A DNA stretch of 64,000 nucleotides from NCBI GenBank assembly GCA_004431415.1, contig QPMI01000260.1, forward strand, positions 32,759-96,758. Direction: 5' to 3'. Source of the DNA: Cyanophora paradoxa (Eukaryota > Glaucocystophyceae > Cyanophorales > Cyanophoraceae). Below, one piece after another: positions 10,429 to 20,731 of the stretch; position 1 is the stretch's first letter; each line of letters starts with the position of its first letter. A program made the position numbers and the translations under genes. Under the pieces are notes generated by a model, which was not told the origin of the DNA, searched no databases, and worked only from the letters and a program-made list of their open reading frames with translations.

Positions 10429-12336
10429 TCAACTGGATACAGCACCCTTCTTCCGGGCAGCACTTTCCGCGTGACTTTTCTTGGCCTTCTCGAGGAGCGG
10501 CAACAGCTGTTTTTTCTCTGCCAAGATTTTGAGAAACTCGCACACGAACCTGGCGCGCGGAGGAGAGCAAAATTCAGAGAGCGACGTGGTGCGGTGGGCG
10601 CGGGCACGTCCGCACGGGATGTAGTTGTGGCGGCGGCGCATGTTCTCTATCTGCAGGGCGGTGAGCGAGGGGGCGCAGAAAAGCACAGGCTGGGACCGCG
10701 CCTTCCAGGCCTTGTACTTCTCGTCCTCGGCCTGGACGGTGGCGAGCAGCTGCCCCGCCCGGTCCTCCAGCTGCAGCATCTGCGACTGCACCTGCGCTCC
10801 GCTCGCGCTCTCTCGCCGCCGGCGTCCGGGGCGGGCCGCGCACCTCGTCGCCCCCGATGCGCTCGATCTCAGTAACCTGCGCGTGCACCTCCCCGCTGGT
10901 GTCCGGCCCGCCCTCCGGCTCTGAGTCCCCCGCTGATGAGATGGTGCGAGACGGCGGGAAAGCGAACGGGACGCGCCGACGCAGGCGGCGGGATCGACCG
11001 GGAGGCCAAGGGCCATGAGGCGGCGGGCGGCAGCGGCGCGAAGGGTGAGGACGCGCTTGAGCTCCTGCTGGGCGGCGTCCTTGCGGTTCCTTGTACGGGG
11101 GGTCATCCTTGCTACGAGCTACTGCATCAGGGGCGTGGCAGACCTCACGAGGGCTAGTAGATTGAAGCGGATTTCGCTCGACGCGTATCTGCCCCGCGTC
11201 ATGCCACGCTCCGCCCTATTGCGGCGCCCCGCGCACCGTTCGATGCGGGCCTGAATCACCGGCGCCACCTTTTGCAGCCAGTCGTCCTTCGTGCAGGGGC
11301 CGAGATCGATTGGGCCAGGCTTCAGCCCATCGAGCTCGTACAGAACCCCGTTCACGGGCACGTAGCTGGCGCGAGTTCGGGAGCTGCCCCGTGGGGCGAG
11401 GCGCGAGGTCGCACCTAATGAAGTGGTACACGTCGTCATCCTTCGTCGCTTTCTTGTCCTCCTCGATGACGAACGGCTCAGGGCTGCCAGCGCATGAGAG
11501 GTCCCTCGCGGACGCGCAGCGAGCTGAACGCAGTACCGAGCGAAGCTATTGTGAACAGTGCGAATCGTCTCGCTGTTGCTAATAGCCAGGCCCTTCATCT
11601 GTGGCAGCGATGCTCAGCTGCGATCCCCGAAGGGCGGGCGGCTTGGTCCCTCGGGCTTGCCTCGGGGTCGAACTCTTTGGTGAAGTTTCTGAACTCGTTA
11701 AGCTCACTCCCTAGCTCGATTTCTTGGCAGTTCATCACGATAGACAAAAGGGCTTGCGTCGCGCAGGCGTTGTTGATGATCTGCGCTTCCGTCACTTAAG
11801 GCCTACCCGAGCCCAACGAGTCCCCTGGACCTGGTTAGCGAAAAACAAGCCCTCGCGCGGCTCCTTCACGACTGGTCTGTCGTCCTTCTCGTGCCGCCAC
11901 TGCGCGGCATCTGAGGAAACTGCCGGCACACGGAAGGCGGCGAATGGCTCGGACCTTGAACAGAAAGCAGAGCCTGCGCGCAGAGGAGCATGAGCAGCCA
12001 ACGTCAGCTACAGCTCGCGCCGCGCAGAAAGCGCGAGCAAGCTCCGCTCACCCGAACACCGGCCTGCGGGGTCGATTCATCAGCAAGCGGCACGTACGCG
12101 GCTCGGGCGGTTCGCACTGGAGCTCGCGCATCATGTCCGCGTCCAGGCTGTAGATTTCCTCCATCTGCACGCCACGAACGCCGATTCGCGCCAGTAGCTC
12201 CGTGAAGACACCGGGGTCGGACTCGATGGTGCACCTGGCGCGATGGCTCGCTAAACGACGCCCAGCGGCGTTCACGCGCGTCTATAAGAGGGGCGCTTGC
12301 GATTGCCGTATTGCACCAGTTCATGGAATTCGCCAT
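10429..12336 (-). CDS. UCHL5: Ubiquitin C-terminal hydrolase UCHL5 (UCH37)
   Basis: The start is ATG 12336; exon 1 (12336-12317) splices by a GT-AG intron (12316-12235) so that MANSMNW joins [14 protein letters not shown], the conserved UCH37 beginning. Later exons show [14 protein letters not shown] (catalytic Cys), VHNSFAR, VYHFIR (catalytic His), [13 protein letters not shown] (catalytic Asp) and GPIDLG. The C-terminal ULD part includes [13 protein letters not shown] and [22 protein letters not shown], the Rpn13/INO80-binding tail. The enzyme trims ubiquitin chains at the proteasome cap and also joins INO80. The Lys/Ala tail ends at 10429. It is head to head with PTPA, the gap now being filled by a MITE. 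Confidence 0.95.
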
Positions 12337-12436
12337 CCTCTCGCTCTCTTCGCTCTTTTGTAACGTCTGACTCGCCGTCGACAGATCGACTCGTTTGTTC
12401 GACTCGACGTCGGACTCGACGACTCGTCGGACTCGA

Positions 12437-12444
12437 CGACTCGT
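12437..12444. repeat. Left target-site duplication of MITE
   Basis: The eight bases CGACTCGT directly precede the element's terminal TAGGG and are repeated exactly at 13087-13094 on the other side. Flanking DNA on the left already contains several CGACTCG words, which lowers the significance a little. Confidence 0.65.
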
Positions 12445-13086
12445 TAGGGATGTGCCTTGGTACCCCTCCGGTCCTTGGCAAGGTGACCTTGACCGCCCTC
12501 TGTCCTTGGCAAGGTTCCCTTAAGGTCCTGCCATACAAACTTTCCGCCATACAAATCGTGTTATGAAATCAAAATCTACTTGACCTAAGCTGCAAAACTG
12601 CATCTTACACAGCTCGTTTTTTTTACCGGTCGACCCAACACGGTCAAAAATCGGTTAAGGCGAAATCGCTCCTCGGGTATTTGGAATTCCCCGGCTTTAG
12701 CTAGTGCAATCTACCCGCTAGCTTGACGGCTACAAGCTGCTGCGAGGAGACTAGCCGTTCTGCGGCGGGTGAAAAGTTATCGCGATCGCCGGCTACCCTT
12801 GCCCATACAACGGGCATGTCGAGTCGATTAGGAAAAAAAACGAGCTGTGTTACACTCGAGCTAAGCAAGTCGGTAACGTCGATTTGTTCAAATAGAGCTG
12901 TTTTCCACCAATCCGGTCATAGTTGCACCCGCACGGGTACGCGGTGTAGGGGGTCTCCCATACAAAAGTTTTGTATGGCCGGACCTTGCCCTTGCCTTGA
13001 GCCACCTTGTTGCCTTGGCAAGGTAACCTTAAACGCCCGAAAACGCACCTTAAACGCAAGGTGGTTCCTTGCAAGGGACATCCCTA
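12445..13086. mobile_element. hAT-like non-autonomous transposon (MITE), 642 bp
   Basis: The element begins TAGGGATGTGCCTTG and its other end, read in reverse complement, is TAGGGATGTCCCTTG, a 15-bp terminal inverted repeat with one mismatch. An 8-bp duplication (CGACTCGT) flanks it. Subterminal repeats of CCTTGGCAAGGT and CCATACAAA occur in opposite orientation near both ends. TAGGG termini with 8-bp duplications are typical of the hAT superfamily. There is no coding frame for a transposase. It fills most of the 785-bp gap between the UCHL5 and PTPA start codons and ends 35 bases before the PTPA ATG. Confidence 0.75.
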
Positions 13087-13094
13087 CGACTCGT
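13087..13094. repeat. Right target-site duplication of MITE
   Basis: CGACTCGT, an exact copy of 12437-12444, immediately follows the terminal CCCTA of the element. Confidence 0.65.
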
Positions 13095-13121
13095 CCACGC
13101 GGGGGTAGAGGAGTTTCGATA

Positions 13122-14840
13122 ATGGAAGCGCTGGGCGCTGAGTACGCAGCGCCGTCTCCGGAACCGCCGAGCGCATCTGCACAGGCCGCACAGCAGTTTT
13201 CCATCCCGATCAAGAGGATCAATGCGAAGACGGACCTCGCGCGCTGGCAGCGCTCCAAAGCGTACCGCTATTTCATTGAATTCGTGCTCGGCTGCAATGA
13301 GAGCGTGAAGCGCAAGTTCGTCTCCGACCCGTGCCACATCTCGCCGGTCCTCGCCCTCGCCGCGCGTGGAAGCAGCGCTGAGCTCGTAGGCAGGTCGTTC
13401 AGAGCATTCTCGATACGCTCGGCGCGCTCGACGCCTGGATTGACGAGACGCCGCCGGAGACAAACCCGCAGCGGTACGGCAACAAGGCGTTCCGTGTCTG
13501 GCTCAAGCGTGTCGTCGAGGTGCGCTCTGTCTGTCGTTTTCGCAGCACCTGCATGACCGGCGCTCTTCGCAGAACATGGTTCAGCACATGCAGTCCATCC
13601 TGCCCGAGTCGTTGCGTGGGGCTGCCGCGGAGCTCGCGCCGTACTGGGCGGACTCGTTCGGCAACATGGTGCGCATCGACTACGGGACTGGCCACGAGGC
13701 GGCGTTCGTCGCGTGGATGGCCTGCCTGCACCGCCTGGGCGCACTCAAAGATGAGGACCGCCAGGCCGCTGTCCTGCGCGTCTTCGCGCGGTGCGGCGCC
13801 CCGCACGCGCCGGCGCGGCGCGCGGTTGAGGGGCATGCAGGTACCTACGCTTGATGCGGCGGCTGCAGACGACGTACTGGCTGGAGCCGGCGGGCTCGCA
13901 CGGCGTCTGGGGACTGGACGACTACCACTTCCTCCCCTTCCTGTGGGGCGCGGCGCAGATGGTGGACCACGCGCGGCTGAAGCCGAGCGCGGTGACGCGG
14001 GCGGAGGCGGTGGAGGCGATGGCTGGGGAGTGTCTTTACTTCGAGGGCGTCGCCTTCATCCGCCGCGTCAAGCGGGGCCACTTCGGCGAGCACTCGCCCA
14101 TCCTCCACGACATCTCCGCCGTGCCCCTCTGGTCCAAGGCCCGCCCCGCCGCCCCCTTCCCCCTCCCCGCCCGACGCCCCGCAGGTCAACACGGGCCTCA
14201 TCAAGATGTACCACGTGGAGGTGCCCGGGCCGGCGGCCGCGGCGCCTTGGTCTGACGCGGGCGACAGGTGCTCGGCAAGTTCCCCGTCATCCAGCACTTC
14301 CTCTTCGGGTCGCTGCTGCCCTTCGAGGAGGACCCTGCTTCCCAGGAGCACGCGCACGCCGGGGCGCACGCGCACCATCCCCCGCACGCCTTCCACGTCC
14401 ACGCCCCGCACGCCCACCCGCTTCCCCGCACCCACGACCCCCACCCCTCTTCCTCCGCGCCCCGCGCTCACACCCCGGCCAACCCTGCATCTTCCCCCGC
14501 CGCCTCACATTCCGGCTGCCCCGCCGCCTGCCCGGCGGAACCCCCCGCTCCAGAGCGCGCACTCGTTCCGCCGCACGCCGCCCCTGCGCATGCACCCTCG
14601 CCAGCCCACTCCTCCACCCCGTCCGATCCTCCTGGCCCTGCCCCTTCGAGCGTGCCGCCATCCTCCTCGGCCTCCGGAGAGCCGCCTAGAGCTGCGGGTC
14701 TCCCTCTCGCCCCCAGCCTGCTCTCATCCACCCCATCACACCCCCACTCGGGCGCTCCGCTGCTCGCCCCGGCTTCTGATGAAACTCCCAGCACAGCCCC
14801 TTTCCCAGCCGCGGCGGCCGCCTGCAGCTCGAGTAGTTGA
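13122..14840 (+). CDS. PTPA: PP2A phosphatase activator PTPA
   Basis: Six exons (13122-13319, 13394-13519, 13573-13790, 13841-14138, 14185-14220, 14268-14840) join in frame to about 482 residues. Family blocks in order: FSIPIKRINAKTDLARW, AWIDETPPETNPQRYGNKAFR, RIDYGTGHEAAFVAW, LEPAGSHGVWGLDDYHFLPF, HDISAVPLWSK/VNTGLIKMY and GKFPVIQHFLFGSLLPF. PTPA is an ATP-dependent chaperone/prolyl isomerase-type activator of PP2A in cytosol and nucleus. The fourth intron (14139-14184) has a GC donor (AAG|GCCCGC). After the family's normal end, a tail of about 170 residues follows that is rich in His, Pro, Ala and Ser and runs to TGA 14838-14840; its usage is inferred from the open frame only. The block between exons 1 and 2 is shorter than in other PTPA proteins, so one border may be slightly off. 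Confidence 0.95.
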
Positions 14841-15141
14841 TCTCCCTCGATCGCGAGCGCCACCTTGACGTTGTTTACTTCGAAAATTCGGATCCTGATC
14901 GCGAGTGCCCCAGCGCCGCCTCAGGCCTCCTGACGCGATGCGGCGCCACCCTTCGAATTCGAGAGCGGGGGGGGGCCCGGGGGATCTGTATGGTTAGGAT
15001 ATCATCATGCTCTTTCTACGCTACGGGCGCGCCGGACCTCCTACCTACAGCGCTTTAACTGTACCCGTGCTGTTAGGGATAGAGCGTAACCCGCAGGGAC
15101 TGGTGCCCTGATGGAAAAAAGGGGATGGGAGCCGAGCCTAG
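14841..15141. other. PTPA-Fanzor convergent spacer
   Basis: No coding frame is supported. Because guide RNAs of TnpB/Fanzor systems usually overlap or follow the 3' end of the nuclease gene, this is the stretch where such an RNA would be expected, but no structure can be proven by eye. Confidence 0.3.
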
Positions 15142-16213
15142 CTACGAGCCGAGCAGGCGCTTCGCGTCCACGCCCGTGCCGTAGCGGATGAAGATGCCCC
15201 TGCGAGAGGCCCCCTCGCTTTGAGGGCGGGGGCTAGGAGGCGAGCTCTGGTCAAGTGGCTAGGCCGTGTCGGGACTAGGCGGGGGGAGCAGCGATTGTGT
15301 ATAGGCGTGCATAGACACAACACGCACCGCGCGGCGCCGCCGTCGCGGTCCGCCCGGAAGCCGCACCCGGGGCGGCACTCGAAGACCCTCTTCGAGCCGA
15401 GCCCGTAGTTGATCTTGCCGCACACCCCGCACGTCTTCGAGGTCCAGGCCTCGCAGACGAGCTGGAGCGTGCACGGCGGGTCCTCGTCCTTGGGGTGCCG
15501 CCGGACGGCGTGCTGCAGGAGCTGGCGGAACCTGCGCAAAATAAGCATCAAGACCGCGTGGCAGAGGGAGTCGAAACGCAAGACCAGCGTACTCGTAGTG
15601 GCGGCAGTCGAGAGCCTGACGCGCCACCCACGGGAGCATCGCCCGCCCCTTGCGGGCGACCTGCAGGGGAAAGTGAGCGGAATTCCCGGGGCGGGCGCGC
15701 CGACAGAGCTCGCCGACCATCTGGCTGGTGCGGAACTCCGGCGCGATGACCATCCGAGCGTGCCCCGCGAGAAAACTACGTCGCGCGCCGTGCGTGGTTA
15801 CGAAGAGTACATGATTCAGTGATCGGGGACGCGCACCGAACCCAGCGCCGAATGACCTCCGTCGCCTGGTTGCGCATGCGCGCGTAGCGCCGACGCCCCA
15901 GCGCCCGGAGGTGCCGGCGCGTGCCGTGGCGCGCTGCGCAAAGGGCTCAGCCGCCAAGGGCGCCAAAAAGACCGAAGGGCGTGGGCGCACGGTAGGTCCG
16001 CTCTGGCTTGCCGTAGCAGAGGCTGGGGCAGGGGCAGGCGGGCCGCGGCTCGGCGCGCAAGCCTCTTCTGAAGGTCGGGGGGGCCGACGGCGGCGGCTGC
16101 TCGGCGGCGTGCAGGCCCCTCTCACCAGGCGCCAGATTCTTCGCCTGTAGCTCCAGCTTCTTCGCCCAGTAGGCCGCCTCCCGCCTCGCCCGATCGGCAT
16201 CGTGCTGCCGCAT
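15142..16213 (-). CDS. Fanzor-like (eukaryotic TnpB) RNA-guided nuclease, 5' end unclear
   Basis: The C-terminal half is clear. Splicing 15578|15531 (46-nt intron) and 15328|15199 (128-nt intron, both GT-AG) gives, in order, VIAPEFRTSQM, a VARKGRAMLPW segment, HYEYAGLAFRQLLQHAV, VCEAWTSKTCGVCGKINYGL (RuvC-II Glu plus first zinc-ribbon Cys pair), FECRPGCGF (second pair) and ADRDGGAARGIFIRYGTG (RuvC-III Asp), ending at TAG 15144-15142. This order and the GARGIF-type ending resemble Fanzor1 proteins of algae and giant viruses; they are RNA-guided DNA endonucleases. A further GT-AG intron probably separates TSQM from VARKG. Upstream, RRRYARMRNQATEVIRR (about 15890-15842) fits the helical bridge, and MRQHDADRARREAAYW lies near 16210. 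I cannot find the RuvC-I DPG motif, so the copy may be 5' truncated or have unseen exons. Confidence 0.8.
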
Positions 16214-16244
16214 GCGTTCCTCCCTGCGCTCCTTCGCCGCCTCG

Positions 16245-16317
16245 TTGGACGAAAGTTGGACGAAAGTTGGACGAAAGTTGGACGAAAGTTGGACGAAAGT
16301 TGGACGAAAGTTGGACG
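16245..16317. repeat. 11-bp tandem repeat, 6.6 copies
   Basis: Perfect tandem copies of TTGGACGAAAG lie directly upstream (in gene orientation) of the Fanzor-like gene. No inverted terminal repeat was found around it. Confidence 0.9.
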
Positions 16318-17555
16318 TCGTAATCGCAACGTTAACGTTAACTTAGTAACTTAGTAACTCTGATTCCGATCGTAATCGCAACCCTGATTCCGATCGTAAT
16401 CGCAACCCTGATTCCGATCGTAATCGCAATCGGTCGTAATCGTAGCTCTAGCCAAGGCCTATCGTAATTCTGGGTCGTAATTCAAGGCCTATCGTAATTC
16501 TGGTTGCGGGGTTCTGGGTCGTAATCGTAGCTCTACCTATACCTTTCTGTTTTCCCAGTCCGCACGCGGGGGTCCGCCGATCATGGCATGATCATTCCTT
16601 CCGGGTCACCCGGGTAGCATTCCTTTCCGAAGTTCCCTCATATGCATGAGCCTCGAGCTCGGAGTCATGATCCGATGATCATGATCAGTCACTGATCCGA
16701 TGATCACGAGTGGCCCATGGCCAGTGGATCCGGATCCGATGATCTAGATCTCGGAGGCTCATGGCGGGCTCGCCGACTCGGCGAGTCGGGCCCCCGGGCC
16801 CTCGGGGAATTCGAACGCCGCTGTGATCGATTATCCGTTCAACGGTTGAACTCCGGAACTTAGTAGTGGTACTACGGTAATTCAAATTAAAACGATTAAC
16901 TAAGTGACGCCCGGCCGCCGGGCCGCGGCCGCCGGGCCGCGCGCGGGGCGTAGATTCAATGATTTCCGAAGTTCAACTTGACCATGCTGGTCCATGCACA
17001 CCGTGGCACTGTACGTGACTCTGTGACAATGCTTCAAGGCTTTTATGATCCGAGGCCCTGGGCTACTAGGCCCGAGGCTAATTATAAGTTCCCGGCCCGG
17101 CCCGGCGGGTCGAGGCCCGGGGAGCGTATCCCCCCCCCCCCCCCCCCCCCCTCCCCCCGCATCCGATGATCGCGTATCCGACGGTCTCGTCAAAATGCCA
17201 TCATGGCATGATCCGATCATGCCATGATGATGCAAATTTTTATTCGAGGCCTTCGAGGCTTCTGTATGTACACGCGGCGCGCCATCGTTCAAGCAGGCCC
17301 AGGTCACTGAGAGTTAAAAGCGGGAAGCTCGACGCGTACGGACGCTCAGGATGCGGGCGCGGCATAGAAGCGCTGGACCGCGAAGGCCGGGGGCGGGCGG
17401 GGCCGGCGGGGAGCCCCGGCGGGGCAGGGAGCCGCGCAGCTGCGAGGGAGGCGGCGAGGGGTGGCTGGGGGGGCGGGGCGGCGGCGGCGAGGGGCCGGAG
17501 GGCCGGCTCGGTTTCGGCCCTTTTGAGACGTCAGTAAGTATTAAACGAAATCACG
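16318..17555. other. Repeat-rich gap without a gene
   Basis: No gene is supported. The stretch holds the 24-bp repeats, a patchwork segment at 16535-16575 (see findings), palindromic CATGATC/GATGATC words (16590-16760 and 17190-17230), a run of about 20 C at 17131-17152, and lower GC than the neighbouring genes. From 17340 the sequence becomes G-rich and merges with the sorting nexin 3' end. Confidence 0.6.
16361..16430. repeat. 24-bp tandem repeat, three copies
   Basis: Units start at 16361, 16385 and 16409; each begins TGATTCCGATCGTAATCG. The word CGTAAT continues irregularly to about 16530. Confidence 0.9.
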
Positions 17556-20500
17556 TTAGCGCTGAAAACAAACTGAAGATGAAGGCAGTGGAAGGGGTAC
17601 GAACCAGGCGCGGAGGGCGTCGGAGGCGTGGCGGGTTGCGGTGCGGGCGTGGAGCAGGAGGGTCTCCCGTAGCTCGGCCCCCGTCTCGCGCTGCAGGCGG
17701 GCCACCTCCTCCCCCAGCGCCCCCTCGAACGCGTCCAGCGCCCGCGTCGCCTCCACCCACGCCTGGCCCCGCGTCACTCCCGCCCCGCCCGACTCGCACG
17801 CCGCTCCGCGCCTGCCACGCACCGCGCCTTCCTTGCAGAGGTCCAGCTCCACGGTCCGCGCCCGGCGCGCCGCGCGCTCCTGCAGCTGCGGGGCGGGTGG
17901 GGGCGGCGGCGGGGCGGGGCAGGGACGGCGGTGCGGACGGAGGCCTCGGAGGCCTGCGGGGCGGGTGAGGGGGGCGGCGAAGCGAGGCGGGCGCGGCGGG
18001 GCGGACGAAGGCGTCGGCGAGGAGGTCCGTCACCGCGTACTGGCCCGTCGACGAAATCTGGCCGAGCGAAGACGGCCGGCTCAGCCTCCGCGCGGCCGGC
18101 GGCGGAGCGGCGGGCGCACCCTCGTGAGCCGATACCGGTCGAGGTCGACGCGGGCGGCCGCCCTGTTCGCCGCCAGGCGCAGCGCCTCGTGCTCTTCCTG
18201 CGCGTGCTGCCGGCCCCCGCGCGTCGGCCTGCACCGGCGTGCGAGCGCAGCGCAGCGCCGCGGCGGGCACCAGCGCGCTGCGACCCAGGAGGGCGTAGTC
18301 GTAGAACTGCGCCTTAGCTCCGTCTCCACCGCCGCCGCCTGCAGACCGGTCGCGGCGGCAAGCTGCGAGCGGGTCCGGCGCCGGCGGGGCGCACGAGGGC
18401 GGCGTCGAGCTGCCCGCAGCGCCGGTAGGCCGACGCGAGGACGGCGAGGCCGCGCGCCGTCGCAGCGGCCGGCGTAAAGGCGGCCTCGGGGGCCGAGGGC
18501 CAGGCCTCAAGGGCGGCGGCGACCTCCTCTTCGGCGGCCGCCACGGCGACCCGCGCCTGCGCCAGCGTCCGCAGCGCCCCGAGCGCCTGCGTTGCCTCAG
18601 CCGCCCCGCCCCCGGGCGCCACCGGGCGGGCGGGGCGGACGGTGAGGGAGGCAGACTCGAGGCCCCGCACGTAGTCCAACGCCGGTGTCGTCGGGCCAGC
18701 CGCACCGAACCCCCGGCCCCGCCCCCGCGCCTGGCTCTGGTCCGGGTTGTTCACCACCCTGCCCAGCGCGGGCCACATTGTAAGGGGGCGGGCGCGCGGC
18801 TCTCAGACGAAAGTCCCTCACCGATCGATCTTGGCGGCGAGGGAGGAGCGCGGCTTGACGCTCTGGGGAGGGAGGGGGATGGAGGGCTCGGGCGCGCTGC
18901 AGGAGGCCCTCCAGGCGGGGAGGCGCACGGTGTCCATGTGCTGCTGGGTGAGGAACGCGTGCAGCTCCCGCGTGTACCGCAGCCGCGGGTGCGACGCCAC
19001 CCGCAGCAGGAACCTGGCCCCCGCCCGCCCCGCCCCGTCAGCGAGGGGCGGACGCCCTGGGGCCCGCGCCCGAGCCCAGCCGGCGTGCCGCTCGAGGAGG
19101 AATCGTTCCTGTGAGAGCCTGTCAAAGCTCTCCGGGGCTGGCAGGTTCCAAGAGACATCAGGGGTTGAGCACCTCTTCAGCAACCATCCCGCCGCTCCGA
19201 CCCCAAGCTGCGCCGCGTGATCATGAGTTCGAGCCAAACTACTTGCAAAAGGTTTCATGCACCCGAACGCAGCGAGTTGTCGGGGAAAGGGATTAGGATG
19301 AACGGATACGTCGCCCTATCCGGAGCGGGAGGGGAAAAGGTCAATGTCGGCGGCTCTGGGGCCTCTGGCAGGCGAAGGCCGGCAGCCGTTCACCGCAGCT
19401 GGTCGTTGAGCACGGCGAACTCCTGCCTCGAGGTGTCAGGGAGCACGCAAACCTACATGCGCATGCACGACGCTGCAGCAATTCCGGGCGGCCCGGATGG
19501 CACCTGGAAGCTCCTCCGAACGGAGAACGTCGCGGCCGAGGCCGAACCGCCGTACGGGGAGAAAAGATAGGGAGGCGGGCCTTGCTGCACGACAAAGGCA
19601 GGCAGATTTGTCTGCGCATGCTGTCACGCAAGCCGCGCTGTTGCGTGCATATCCCCACTCGGATGCACCAAGCACTGCACTTCGAAGATCGAAGCGGCTT
19701 TGCGGCCAGTGCCGATCGAAAGGGGCCCGACCACCCGCAGCTGTACCGGCGGTCAGACTCTGAGAGCTTCGAAGGCGGACCGGGGGCATTAACCTCCAGC
19801 CGGTATGGCTGCTCCCGCTCCTGCGCGTGGTCTGATATCGATGGCGAACCGTGGCCTCGTGGCGGGATCTCGATAGCGCACGAAAACATTGGGGGCCACC
19901 GGAGCGAGCTGCATCTGCACTTGGTCTCGCATTGAGCCCAGCCCGGACACCACAAACGATTGCGATGGCGCCGGGAAGCTGCCGGCGGGCATTTCGGAGC
20001 GGACGAAAGCGCCCGCGGGCGTTTGATACGTGCTTGGGGGGCTTTCGACAAAGTACGCCGGTGCTCTTTGCGGAGTTGCCCACCTTTGCGCTGACTCCGA
20101 CTCTGTTCGAAATGCCAAATGAATCAGGGGCCAGGTGGATCAGCTTGGGTGCCGGGCGGACCAAATACGGGGGCCGGGCGTAGAGCTTCGGCGGTGCGTT
20201 CGCGCTCGAACGATGCGCTGCGCACGTTTTGCTCCGCTTCTGCGCGAGCCTGGCCCTTGGCCTCGGCTTCAAGCGAAAGCGAGTCCGGCTCGGCGATCTC
20301 CTCAATCCGCGGCGCGGCGCGAGCGCGCGAAGCGTTATCGGCCGCCTGCGCATCTACGGCGCCGGCCTGCGCATCCATGGCGCCGGCCTGCGCGCCGGCA
20401 AAACAGTCGAGTTTGTTGATCGTTGGACGGAAACAGGCAAACAGGCAAAATTGCAGACAACGCAAAGGCACACTCGCGAACCTGCTTGAACTGCTTGCGG

Positions 20501-20655
20501 TCGCGCGCATGCTGCGGCGGGGTTCTGCGCGGGCCGTCGATGCGCCCGCGGGCCGAGTCGCGCTCTCGCGCCTGCCAGAGCGCCGCAAGACTTGCAAAAT
20601 CGCTCGAGCCCTCGCGCGGCTCGCTGGGCGTGATCTCGATGCCGTCTTTCTCCAT
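17556..20655 (-). CDS. Sorting nexin (PX + BAR domain) protein
   Basis: The start is ATG 20655-20653 (MEKDGIEITPSEPREG). An N-terminal linker of Ala/Glu-rich sequence is followed by a probable PX domain: SRQEFAVLNDQLR near 19440-19400 sits where PX proteins have the RRYSDF motif, and FLLRVASHPRLRYTRELHAFL near 19020-18950 matches the PX C-terminal helix. Helical segments to 17556 resemble a BAR domain, ending with EEVARLQRETGAELRETLLL and ATRHASDALRAW, comparable with the last SNX-BAR helix. Such proteins bind PI3P on endosomes and bend membranes, e.g. in retromer recycling. Most exon borders are only approximate, and the assignment rests on pattern rather than on a perfect signature. It is head to head with PreP, 76 bp apart. 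Confidence 0.72.
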
Positions 20656-20731
20656 TAGACGTGGTTGGACGTCGACGGTTGAGAGATGATGCGTCGCTCT
20701 GTACCCCCCAGTGCCACAGTGACACAGAATA
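20656..20731. promoter_or_regulatory. 76-bp divergent promoter region SNX / PreP
   Basis: Only 76 bases separate the start codons of two divergent genes, so both 5' leaders and core promoters must fit or overlap here. No TATA box is evident. Confidence 0.55.

Noticed and set aside
16245-16430. CRISPR-like array
   Set aside because: Units are contiguous without spacers and the DNA is eukaryotic; simple tandem repeats.
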